This document shows, piece by piece, positions 48,736-60,613 of a stretch of 64,000 nt of DNA (the stretch's first letter is position 1; each line of letters opens with the position of its first letter). A model generated the notes under the pieces. The model made no database searches, had not been told where the DNA came from, and saw only the letters and a program-made list of their open reading frames with translations. Source of the DNA: Pipra filicauda (lineage: Eukaryota; Chordata; Aves; Passeriformes; Pipridae); contig NW_024104362.1 of the NCBI RefSeq assembly GCF_003945595.2, positions 992,001 through 1,056,000 of the forward strand, given 5' to 3'. The translations under genes and the position numbers were made by a program.

Positions 48736-51700
48736 GCAAGGAAGTGGTATTGCAGTACTGCGTATTTTAAATGCCTTACTAGAACCAAACTGCAATTGCT
48801 TAGTGTACTGGTTTTGCTTTATTTTTCACTTTTTAAAAGTAAGATTTAATACATTTCTAAAATAAATCTGTGAGTAACATGCAGTCTCACACCAACTCTT
48901 TTAGAGACAGGAGCACAGATCTGACAAGTCTCTCACATTTGCAGTGATACTCTCATGTTGGATTTCTTCTACTTCCTCACTGTGGTTTCTGCATCACATA
49001 TTGATAAGGCAGAGCTATGGCTTCTGGTCCATCTTGCCACAAACCAGTTAGCTATGCAGCACGTGCCCCTCATCTCATATGCGTCTGACATGTCATGTCA
49101 TGGATGGGGTACAGGGTATAGTTCAGCCCTTGGATCACCAAGTGGATTTTCTTGCTCATCCGAGCATCTTTATGCAGAACAGTCTTCCTGGTTACAGACT
49201 CTCCCTGCCTTCTCCTTCACCATGTATGAGAGAACCCAAAAACTCTGATATGCAGTCTTGGGATAGGTGCTGCCTTCTGCCTCGTGACTGTGCATTTGGG
49301 AGAGCTGTGAGCACTGCCTTGGGACTATGTACGCTAGATCCCCTTTCAGTTGAGACTTTTTCAATGTTTGTTCCTGTTTAAGATACCTGTTTTGCCTTTC
49401 AAGTTCTAGAATAACCATAACTTGTTGCTGGCTGTTTTGTTATTGCACTTAAAGGCACTGCAAAGTCACACAGAAAGGCTCGATGGCTCTGAGGAAAGAT
49501 AATAGGTGTCTGTGCTATTTATGTGTTGTAAACTGTTTGAAATTTGGATCTTTTCCAGTAAAGTGTCAGAGTGGTTACCATGTGAAGCTTGTCTCATGGT
49601 TTGTCTCTGTCTAGGATGAGTTAGTAGTCTTAGTTTGGTTTGTACTGCAGAAGTGTCCAAGTCACAAAAGTCACCACTAGCAAAAAGTAGGATGTGCACC
49701 TGCTGTGTGCACAGAGGGGCAAAACCTGAGGTCTGATTGTGCAAGGTATTTCAGCTCTAAGTGTGTGGATTCAGTTGGACTAATCAAATTAATTATGTGC
49801 TATACTCTTTTCTGAATCAAGCCTGAATAAATGGCTAACTGCTTAGAGTCTTCTGTGTTAGAAGGCGTGTAGGTGGGGTACTGTTGTGACAACTATGTTT
49901 GTGTCCATATTCTGGGTATAAATTTAAGATCTGAGCTTTATTTCAGTGGTTTGTCAGTCCTACACCTTTTATAAACATTCAATTCCCTTGTGTTCAGAAC
50001 AGAGACTATGTAACAGCAAGTAAATTTCAGAAAGATGCTACAGGTAACTACTTGGTATTATAGTGTTAGAGACTGCAGTTACAATAATGTAAATTTTCAA
50101 ATGTGATTTTACTGGTGTGGCACTAAAGTAAAATATCACTTTCTGACCAAGTATATGAGGCTATGGTATTCATGCAAGAAATGATGTCATGTTTAGAGCT
50201 TAAACGCAGGAAAAAGATCTGTTTCAGCACCATCACAAGAGAAGAATACTCTCTCTGGACTGTGTTACCTGTGCAAAGTTAGCATCCAAATATTTCAATC
50301 TATGTACTGTAACAAAGAAGCTATTACTAAATAAGATGGGAAGTTTTATCTTGAGGTCTGGTAACAGCAGCAAATACAGAGAGATAAGTTCTGTTTTATA
50401 AACTTACTGGAATCAAGACAGAAGAAATATTGTATTTATATGCTAACATAACATGCCATAAATTCAGATACAGTATTATCAGCGAATACACTGACACTTG
50501 TCATTATTAATGATTCTGCTTTTTTCTGTTCAGTCTAGATTCATGAAGGATAGACCTTGCATTGGAATTAAGGTAGTACTTAAAACACATTAAAGCCAAG
50601 TATCCAAACCTTCATAATCAAGGGATTACATTGGTATTTGTGCAATGGGTGTTCAAAGAAAGATATGGTCATGAACCCTGGTTGAACTTCCGATTAAAGG
50701 AATGTTGATTCCCATCCCCCCCACCGTCCCCCAGTACAGATTAATTTTCGTTTATGGCCATGAGGTATTGCTATTCTGTTTATAAACATTATCTGTGATT
50801 CTTAGCCCACGTCTTGCAGTTCTTTGTACATTACTTTCCGCCTTTACATGATTGTACGAAGTTCTAAGTGGCTTTAGCCCTTCTGTTTGTGCAGGCTGGT
50901 GTGGCAGGCACCTGTTTGTGCCCATGCAAATGCATAACTGCCTTCTCCCATTCTGATCATGTCTGCATCTTCTTGTGTAATTTTTGGGGTCACTACCTTT
51001 GAAAAGGTACTAGGAGAAAGTTTAAGCTTAGCTTAGCTGTTCCGAACTTCTTTTGCTTTGAGGCTGTGCTATAATGTTTTGGATTTGGGGCCTTTTTGAC
51101 AGTTTAATTATGTGTAAGTGTTTCAAATGTTCTTTGGAGTTGCTTTGATTTGTTGCATTATTATAAATATGTATTTGACATCTAGTAAATACCCACTTCA
51201 TGCTTCTAAAAATGAAGTATGCTTTAAAATCATACTCAGAACAATGAGTTTGTATATTTTAGTATGTTAGTATCTGTACTAACAAACAGTTACTATGTTT
51301 TCCCATTGGAAGAGGAATTAAAAAATTGCTAATTCACCTGTATGAACTCTACATAAAACTCCGCTGTAAGAAAACTGATGACACAGCTGTAACTATAGCT
51401 GCATGAATACTCCAAGTCTCTTTAATATGACATCTTGTTCCCATTCACACTTTAAAAATTGAACACCCAATAATGACACTCATATTCTCCCCTTCCTCAG
51501 CATGCTCTCAGCAGCTCATAACCTAACTTTTTCTCCTCTAGCTCTCCTTGCCCTACCTTTTCTCTTCACTGTTCACCTCATCTGCATTGGTGTCATATGA
51601 TCTTTATGAATGTCAGGTAAACGCAGGCTGCAGTCAGCATTACCAAATTGCTTTCCTGCCAAAAAAGTCTCTTTTCATGTACATGACCCATCATCTCACA

Positions 51701-54700
51701 GTTAGCTGCAAGTCATTCTGATTCCCAAATTTACAATGTATTTCCTATTTAATGAGCTATTAGACATTATACACTTTTTAACTTCATCTTTTCTGACTAA
51801 ATGCATTTCTCCTGATAATTATAGCTTTAGAAAGAAACAATTAATTTGAAACCACTTCTGTAACAGAAGTGGCATTATTTAGATAGCATTCCTCCATATC
51901 TATGCTCTAGGGATTATCTCCTTAGAATATATTTATATTTGGAAACTCCTGGAGACCACTATATGAGTCCAATAGCCACCACGGTGTCATCAATAATATA
52001 GCCAAGGCTACTGCATAACCTATTTTAATAGAACACAAAAGGAAAATAGATGAATAATGGATGAAGTAGCTAGTTTTTGCTTTGCCTAATGAAAAAAAAA
52101 TAGTTTATGTGCTTTCTTCACCCCAGAGAATGCTTTGAGTGAACTTAAGCACAAACACAAATAATATTCCATATATATTGCATAGATTTAGACATATTGG
52201 AATTGTATTCTTTTGGTAATGGTAATATTAAATGTGTTAGAATAATTCTTCAAATTCAGTGGTTGTCTAATAAAAAGTTTGCAAAAATTGCAGATGACTC
52301 AGTAACAATGAATGAGTTCGTTCAGCTCTTGTGGCTCACAGGTTCCATTACATCTGTGTATTTATTAAATCCAACAATGTCTACTAGTGCAGGCTATATC
52401 ATCCTGGTTTTGTCACTGCATTTAATGATATCTAGTTAATGGATACAAACTAAATGTATATGCAGCCTGCCAAATGCTTACCTTGTGCTAAATCCCAATA
52501 AGCTTTACATGAATTCTAATATTTTTGGTTTTCCTTTGTTAGTTAGAGCAAAATATGGAAATGATTAACAGAAGGGAACCTTATCCATGCCTCTGTGATG
52601 GAAGTTGGTTGAAATGTACATTTTAAAAAGTCTTCATCTTTCAAATTTGAACCGTATTTTTCAGCTGCAGTAAATGTCTAACAGACACCCTTCATTGGTC
52701 GCGAATCAGAGCTCATACCTCGTTCTCACAGTTGCTTTGTGGGAACAATATTGAAAACATTCCTGGGAGAAAACTTCCTTTCTCTGAATCAGTAGATGTT
52801 AAATGCAGATTCAAAATGAGTGCAAGATACATATGATTGAAAAAAGTGCTGAGAAATTTAGGTACTGTGCAGAATCCTTGTCACCTTTGTAGCTGAAGGG
52901 TGTGATGGGTATCCTCTGCTCTGTTGGGTACTGTAAGTTCACACCTTATGCACCTTTGCACTCCTGTTTGAGTATACAGCTAAGTACACAGATGACTAAG
53001 TAATCAAGCAGATAACTTTACTTCCCTCATTTCTCTTGAAGCCAGAACTTTTTGGTTCATCACTGCTTCAGTTCAATTGCAATCTTTTCTGATTTCTTAG
53101 CATATTAGTATGACAGGCCTAGTTCTGTCAGCTGAAATAATAAAATATTTCTCACTAGTGAATGATTCAGGTAATTCAAAGCCAGATTTTTAAAGTAAAA
53201 TATTTTTTACTCTCCCAAACTTCCTACCCATTAAAAAGAGAGATAAAATAGAAGTCTGTGTATATCCAATCCTACCTAAACTTTAATGTTTTATTGAAGA
53301 AAGTAAAACGCTATGATTTAATGCTGTGTCCACAGCTATTCTGAGTTGCATATTTCAGTCTCTGTCTTTCTTTCAGTGTCTTAAGCAATTGTTGGTAATT
53401 CATGGCCTCCTTCCTGGAGAGATGATTTGTAGCTATCTGGTTCTTTTAATTTCTGTATGTATTCTGGTCTTGACCAGAACATATGTAGAACTTCTGAAAA
53501 GAACATTTTTTCCATTTACTGACCAAGCTATTATGTCTTTAGGTTACTCTCCCTTCACAGATATATTTATTCTTCTTGTTATTTACAGCTGGTTCTTCCC
53601 CTTGCATATAAAATACATTTACATCCCCATAAGTATAACAATCCTTAAACCACTATGAACTGATTGTATATGCATAGCTATGTGACAGTCAGAAAATTAG
53701 TGTATATCAGTCTAAATTATCAACAGAAACCATGAGATAAACGTACATAGTTTTTCTGTATATACAGTATATTCCTGGTTCAGCAGTAGGCTGTAAAGTT
53801 CAGATCCACAGTGATGATCATCATAGCAATGGCACATTGTAAAGGCTTACAGGTACAGCTTTCTCTGTATTACCACTTTTGGGTTGTTGTTTGTTGGCTA
53901 ATTAATGATTTTTCAGTTGGTCGTTGCCAAAGGATGAGTTAGACCTGCCATAATGATTTCAGGTATTAGACTACAGGTAGTTCTGGAGGTAGAGGGCATG
54001 GATGTTGGAACTCTCTATGTTGGTTCCCACAGTGTGATTGTTTCTGGTACAAGTTATTATTTGAAAATCCTTTTTCTCTTTGGTTTCTCCTTTCCCTTCA
54101 GGCCAGGAGAATTCTTGAACTTAATTCATTGTCCATGAGGTAAGTGATTGGAGCCCACTGAAAAAGGGAATAGCATAGTGGACAAACAATTTCTCTGTTT
54201 TGTTTTTACCAGCTGTTGCTGAGGTTCTCCAGTGACTGTGGTCTTGATAAAGACTTTCCATTTTTATCCATTATGTCTCTTTTGTGAAGAAGCACAGAAC
54301 TTTTTCTGTTAAGGAGCTTCAATAGTGGCCGAAGTCAGAAACAAGTGGGACTAGAATCTAATAGAAGAATGAAATGAAAATGTAAGAAAAGTACTACTTC
54401 GTACTTTGACAAATGCTTTGTCATATTCTTTCTGTTGGTTCACAGTAGCCAATGTTTCACATAACACTGTTATGGGAGGACTTATATAATGCTAATGTTG
54501 TAAAGACATTGAATAGTTGTTTCCATTTTGGAGGACAGAAACCTGGCCTCTGCCTTCTGTTCTATTTTTATTTTGTGCTCTTTTCATATTTTTGGAAGAC
54601 ACTTCATTAGTGTTTCCCAGAAATATCTAACCATACACTGGAAAAAGCATGTCTGCCTATGACTTTCTATGGAAGCCTGGTTTGTAAGGCCTTTTCATTT

Positions 54701-54869
54701 TTAACTAGTGTAAATACTTTCTGGTATTGAAGAGAGGAAAACTGTAATTGGGGAAGAGAAGAATGATGAAGAGAATGTGCATGTCCTTCCTTTTAATTTA
54801 AACAATCTTTAACTTAGGCTTCTGTCCAAGAAATACTTTCTTTGAAAAATGAAACCAACTCTGTTGTTT

Positions 54870-55018
54870 CAGAATTACAGAATATTTTGAGTTGGAAGTG
54901 ACCCATAAGGATCATTGAGTCCAACTCACAACTCTTAAGTGAAAGGCCCATAAAGAGATTGAACCCACAGCCTTGGCATTATTAGCACCATGCTCTAATC
55001 AACTGAGCTATTGGCAGC
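54870..55018 (-). mobile_element. tRNA-Ile-derived SINE with CR1 tail (TguSINE1-like)
   Basis: Read on the minus strand, it begins with TAGCTCAGTTGATTAGAGC (A-box region), then TGGTGCTAATAATGCCA (an Ile-AAT anticodon arm with loop CTAATAA) and GGGTTCAATC (B box). These match tRNA-Ile with a few substitutions. It then passes into a CR1 3' tail: GAGTTGGACTCAATGATCC, TTATGGGTCACTTCCAACTC, ATTCTGTAATTCTG. This head-plus-tail design is that of the CR1-mobilised SINEs described in passerines (TguSINE1 and relatives). Transcription would use the internal pol III boxes, and mobility would need CR1 reverse transcriptase in trans. It is not a working tRNA gene because the acceptor stem is not kept. Confidence 0.88.
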
Positions 55019-57234
55019 TTTAGATTTTTTGATTTAGATTTTTTTTAATGGATTTTTTTCTTTTTTAAAAATTGTGTTTGATTAATAACTACATACTAAC
55101 AATTAGGAACTTCTATATACTTATAAATACAATCTTCTACAAAAATTGGATGCCCCTCGCCCCAGCAAATAGTAATGCCGTACATTAAGTAGTCATATAA
55201 TAAGAGGGTACAACTCCTTGGTTTTCTTTTTACCAACATAATAATTTATAGTAGTAATTTTCTGTGACAGTTTTAATTTGCCAGTTTAATATGCAGTGAT
55301 CTTGTCATGATTCTTGAACTAGGTCTAATTTTTTCCCTTTCTTTGTCATTTGAGGGCACTTCCTCATATCTCTCAGTGCTTTCAAGCCTCTAGCAGTTTT
55401 TCTTTCTTTGAGCACAGCCATCATTTTGCCATTCCAGAATACATGTTGACCTTCAACACCAGGCTTTCTTGGTGGGTCTAACTGATTTGTGTCCAGAGTT
55501 GAATAAAACAGACAAAATCCAAAGTTATTTTTAATATTAAGAATCAAATATAGTAAACTGTAAAATGGATTTTAAAACACAGCCTGTCCTTTCTATCTTA
55601 TCTCTTGCATTTGGTAGCCTGGGTTGGTTTGACTTCAGCAGTTGCTCACAGATCTAACATAATAGCTTTTTCAGAGAAAGCTAAAGGACTAGAGCAACAG
55701 ACACCATAATCATTAACGTTGGTTATTAAAATAGCATCATATCCCTTCATGGTTAACTCCATGTGTTCAGTTTCTCTGCTAGCCTTCAATACTATAAAGC
55801 TTTCAGACTGAGCACTGCCTACCTCCTTTTTAATTTCAGTCTCGGCGGTGATGAAGGAGGTTTAAAACCTGCTCAGATGGCCTAGATCTGTCAGAGAAAA
55901 GAGAGTCGAACCCTTCACATAACCATTGCAGATACTCTGAAATTCACTTTGTGAATCTCATATAATAAAAGCTCTTTAGGTGGCTGATTTTGATTGAAAA
56001 GGTGAAAGTGGAGCCACCTTTCAGCATTTTCAGCTACTAATAAAACTTGTATTTGGAATTTACCTTTTCATTGATATTATCAAATCCAGAAGCTGAATAA
56101 CAGCCACAACTGTGTTTTACCACCACCTTGTGTTACTTGATTGACCTGAATATCTTTTTCCAGCAATTGAATTTTATGACTTGGAATGATACAGCTAGGC
56201 ATAGCAGTAGTCTCATAGGTCTCATATTATTATGTTTTTTTACCTGTTCAAAAGTATGGTAGTAATTTCATTTTTGGAAGTTATTCTTTTTAATCTTGAA
56301 GCCTCTGCTCAAAAATGTATTAAACTCTCTGGTATTTGGAGAAGCATAATAATGGTGTATCATCAAATAAAATTCCTGAACCAGCATACAGAATCTGAAA
56401 AGAAGACCTTTCTAGACATCTCCCTCTCTTTTTCAAAAACCCCCAAAACCCCACAAGCTACACAAGATTAAAAGTAAATACACCTTTAGCTGTGATTAAT
56501 TTTGTTGTCAGATAATGGACCTTGCAAAGCTACATTCGCAGTTACGGTATCCTATTTTAATGGCAATAGAAACTCCTTCTTTAGAGACTGGAGTGATCTG
56601 TGAACAGAGTAAAACACTTTTCTTGTCACCTTGTTCTGGCTTTGTGAAGTTTAAAGAAGAGTCCAGTGCTGCTTGGTTTTAGGTGTTGGAAATTTGGTCA
56701 TAACCTACCAAAAAGGACAGTAGAGGCAGGATTCAGCTTGAGATTGACACCTGAAATAGTTGTCCAGTTGCAATGGTCTACATGTGAGGTATTTGCTTTA
56801 GCTTCATAGTCAAGTGAGATCCAGGGTAGGGTTTGAGTGCTTAACGTAATTTAAAACTCTCTAGAGCCTCTTGTCTGGCCTCCAAGTGCTACTTCAGACG
56901 GGTGCAGAATCCTATTTGAATCAGATACAAGATGCCTTGCATCACATCTGCCAACACCTTGTCTTGGGCATCTCAGATAGTTCTAGATGTTCAGGCACTG
57001 GAATCCTGTTGCTTATCTATAGGCATGTAGAATGATTCTACTTGCTTTAAAACACATACCTACTTTGGATCAACTGGATTGCAGTTGAAGTCACAGCAAG
57101 TTGGTCAAATTGAATAACTTGCCTCAAAGGTAGAATTTTAACTAATTGTAGCGAACATTTTAAATGTGTCAAAGTATTTAAGATACTCGAATAGAGTTTA
57201 TAGCAATGTACCAGACCAATAACATGTCAGACAT

Positions 57235-57783
57235 AATTTTTTTCTCTGTACTTGGCACTGGTGAGGCCACGCTTTGAGTACTATATCCAGTTCTGGGCCT
57301 TTTGCTACAAGAAGGACACTGATGTGCTGCAGTGTATCCAGAGAAGGGCAGTAAGCTGGACAAGGGTCTGGAGCACAAGTCTTATGTGGAGCAGATGAGG
57401 GAGCTAGAGTTGTTCAGCCTGGAGAAGAGGAAGTTTGGGGGAGACCTTCTAGCTCTCTACAACTACCTGAAAGGAGGTTGTAGCTTGGTGGGGGTCAGCC
57501 TCTTCTCCTAGGCAAATAGTGATAGAATGAGAGGAAATAGCCTCAAGGTGCACCAGGGGAGGTTCAGGTTGGACATCAGGAAGAATTTCTCCATGGAAGG
57601 GGTGGTTAAGCATTGGAACAGGGTGCCCAAGGAAGTCGTGGAGTGACCATCCCTTGAAGTGTTCAGGAAACAACTGGATGTAACACTTAGTGCTAAAGTT
57701 TAGTTGGCGAGGTGGTGATCAGTCAAAGGTTGGACTTGATGATATTGGAGATCATTTCAAACCTTAATGATTCTATGATTTAG
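57235..57783 (+). mobile_element. CR1 LINE 3' fragment
   Basis: The text GGTGAGGCCACGCTTTGAGT, CAGTTCTGGGCCTTT, TTCAGCCTGGAGAAGAGGAA, GGTTCAGGTTGGACATCAGG and TTGATGATATTGGAGATCA matches the CR1 C-terminal coding region and 3'UTR. It ends ATGATTCTATGATT, a CR1-type terminus. The subfamily wording differs from the 5.5 and 14.8 kb copies. It is inactive and 5'-truncated. Confidence 0.92.
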
Positions 57784-57884
57784 TTAACTGAATTTAGTAC
57801 TTATATTTCAATGTCTAAATTCAGGTGCAATAATCTCAAACATATTGGTACCTATATTACTGATAGAAACATTTGGATGATACA

Positions 57885-58003
57885 TGATACTCTCAGGCAC
57901 GTGGTGTGACTCTTGGGAATGGTCCTGTGTGGGGTTAAGAGTTGGACTCAATGAGGGACCTTGTATGTCCCTTCCAACTCTGCATATTCTGTGATTCTGT
58001 GAT
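57885..58003 (+). mobile_element. CR1 LINE 3' end, short copy
   Basis: This 119-base 5'-truncated copy reads ACTCTCAGGCACGTGGTGTG, GTTAAGAGTTGGACTCAATG and CCCTTCCAACTCTGCATATT, then CTGTGATTCTGTGAT at the 3' end. It resembles the 3' ends at 6.3 and 17.5 kb and lies about 100 bases after another CR1 3' end in the same orientation. Confidence 0.92.
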
Positions 58004-59450
58004 AACAGAAAGAATAATAGCATCATATACAACAATTATGACATTAATTAACCTTGGAGGAAATTTCTGCTAAAACTGTTATTTTAATCTCTTTTTTTTG
58101 TTTGACTTTAGTGATATAGTCTAATGCAAAATCCTAATGTGTAAAAAAATACCTCTGCTCTCCATTGAAAATCTGGATCTTCGGCTGAGGTCTGAAAAAT
58201 CTCACAAGTTATGAGCCCACTAGTCAAACTGGATAAGCTAGATTTATTTTTTCTGGTAATTCTTAGAGAAATAAATGATCAGAACTTTTTATTAAAGTAG
58301 TAGTAAGAAATAAAAAAAACTGATTTACCTACTTCTTGGTTATTTGCATGGTGGCTTTTGTAGGACCTTTATCAATCAGGATACATATATATACTGTGTT
58401 TGTAGGGAATATCTGTCAAGAATCAGAAAGTTCTTTTTCCATTTTAAGTGGATTGCATTATTAACTTGGGTTTGCCTATTTACATTAAATTTTAAGCTTT
58501 GTCTTTGTAGATTTTGGCAGGTTTTATTTCGATTACTATATAGATGTATTTATAATCAGCCTCCATTTCTGGAATAAAAAAGGAAGGAGATAACGGAACT
58601 TTGGAAGCCCTTCTAAATGTTTCACCATTCCTTTCCTCACAAACCTTCTCAAATGAGTGCATGAGCATCATTCCCTAGAAAAAATTTTGCTGCTGTTACT
58701 TAGTTCTTCATACAGTTTCATTTCCTCTCCATAGCAGCACAGAAGAGAGCATCAGAAAAACTCTCAATTAGTCTTGACTTCCATCCTACTTCCAGTCTAA
58801 ATGTAGACTGGGAAGTCTACTTTCTGGAGAGCTCACTTGTTTCTTTGTAGTGTTCATCTGACCCGCTGAGCTCTCTCAGCAGGACTGCTTAGTGCTAATG
58901 GGAATGAAACTTCAACATGAGGAGACAGCAGATTTTACCTTGGGTGATGCAACTGTCTCAGAGCCAAAAAACCAAATCTTCCCCAGTCAAAGCATTTTTT
59001 GGACAGGAGGTCTGCATTTTCAGCTGATGTCTGCCCATGGTACTTTATGTTAGGGTAGTGGAATTCTTAGAGCTTCTACTGACCTGTTATAATTTGCAGT
59101 TCTCCAGGTGGGAACTTCCTGTGAGCACAAAGTAAGATTGAATGTGCAAGTTGTGAGACGGCCTGCATAACTTACTGTCATTTATGCATGTAAAAAGCTC
59201 ATGTGTGTACAATTCATCCCATATGCTGAAAAAAACAACACTGTATTTTAAACAAGTTTCCTAGTTAAATCAAACTTAAACTACTTGTTAATCTACCTAC
59301 CCTGAAGACTCCTCTCTCTCAGATCTGTATGAAACCCTTCTCCATACTAAGTAGGTCAAAGTTTCCTGGAGATACACCTTGCTTAAAAGGGTGTCATGAG
59401 GTCCTGAAAAAATGAGATGAGTGTTATTAAGGTTTGTATTCAACAAATAC

Positions 59451-59500
59451 TCTTCAAACAATCTTTTCAAACTAGTCTTCAAACAATCTTTGCCAAAATA
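59451..59500. repeat. Tandem duplication, period 25
   Basis: TCTTCAAACAATCTT occurs at 59,451 and again at 59,476, with TTCAAACTAG between them, a local two-copy duplication. Confidence 0.9.
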
Positions 59501-60194
59501 ATGTTTTTGCACACCTTTACTATAATGATATCTTCAATGGGTTTTATTTCCAAAGACTTCTGCAAAACATTCCCAAGAGAGAGAATTTTGCTGATTGCAA
59601 GTAATGTGTCTTGTGTCAAATTTCTTTTTCCCATTCCTTTCTCTAACATTTAAGTGGCTTCAAGCCAAATGTGATTTAAAACATTTTTAGGATGTGATCA
59701 CTAAACAAAATGTTGTAAGAACTGTGTCCTCAATGCACAGAGGTTGAGTTGGCATTTCTAGTTCATATTATTTAGTTTAGTGACTGTAGCTGTTATGCAG
59801 TATAGGTGACAAGAAGGTCCTTTGCCTTTGTGCATTAGTTAGAAAGCTTAGTTAGCCAGGGGATGCTGTTGTGTCAACTACAAGGTTGGACCTTGGATGC
59901 TTGAGAGAGCTGTTACAGCCTTGAGATAAAGAGATGTGACTCTTTAGTGCAAAGACTGATATTCAATGCATTTTGAGTTGTGGCATTCGCTGTTTCAATT
60001 CCTAGTGAAACAACCTTGAAGCAATAATCACATTAGCTAATCCAAAGTATGAATCACTTCTGGTCTAGACAAAGCTATCAGGATAGCTGCATGTTATTCT
60101 GAGGACCAAATCTGAATTTTCTGCAGGTGCTTTTGATTGGTCCATAAATATGTCTAAACTTGGGCTGCAGACAGAAAAAGTTCAGCTGATCAAA

Positions 60195-60613
60195 TGTCAT
60201 GGTTTAGGAATGGTACTCCCCAATTAGTGCTCCCACTGAGACTCTTCAAACCACCGGCCACTCACTCACTCCCCCTTCCCCTCCTCCTACAGTGGGCTGG
60301 AGAGGAGAGCTGGAGGCACAAAAGGGTTGATATAAGAACAATATACTGGAAACAGCAATGAAATAAGAAAATGAATGGTAACAGCAACAATACTAATGAC
60401 AGAGAGTACAAGAAACAAATGATTCACGTGGAAATCCCTCAATAATAGACAATACTTGACTGCTCCCTCCCTTAAGCTGTGCTGACCTGGAAGGGAGCCC
60501 CTGCTCCATCCATGAAAAATGATGTGACGTGGTATAGGAAAACCTCTATGCCCTAGCTGTTTACCCTTCTGGCTACTGCAAAAATTAACCCTGTCTTGGC
60601 CGGAATCAGGACA
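60195..60613 (-). mobile_element. Solo LTR, avian ERVL-type
   Basis: This 419-base element is bounded by TG at 60,195 and CA at 60,613 on the plus strand. Its plus-strand left end reads TGTCATGGTTTAGG. Read on the minus strand the other end begins TGTCCTGATTCCGGCCAAG and continues GGGTTAATTTTTGCAGTAGC, matching the start of common avian ERVL LTRs, so the sense is minus. The flanks TCAAA (left) and TGAAA (right) are a likely 5-base target duplication with one change. No internal retroviral genes are present, so it is a recombination remnant. The middle is quite diverged from the consensus I remember. Confidence 0.75.

Noticed and set aside
54870..55018. A minus-strand tRNA-Ile gene
   Set aside because: The acceptor stem is not maintained and the body runs into a CR1 tail, so it is a SINE.
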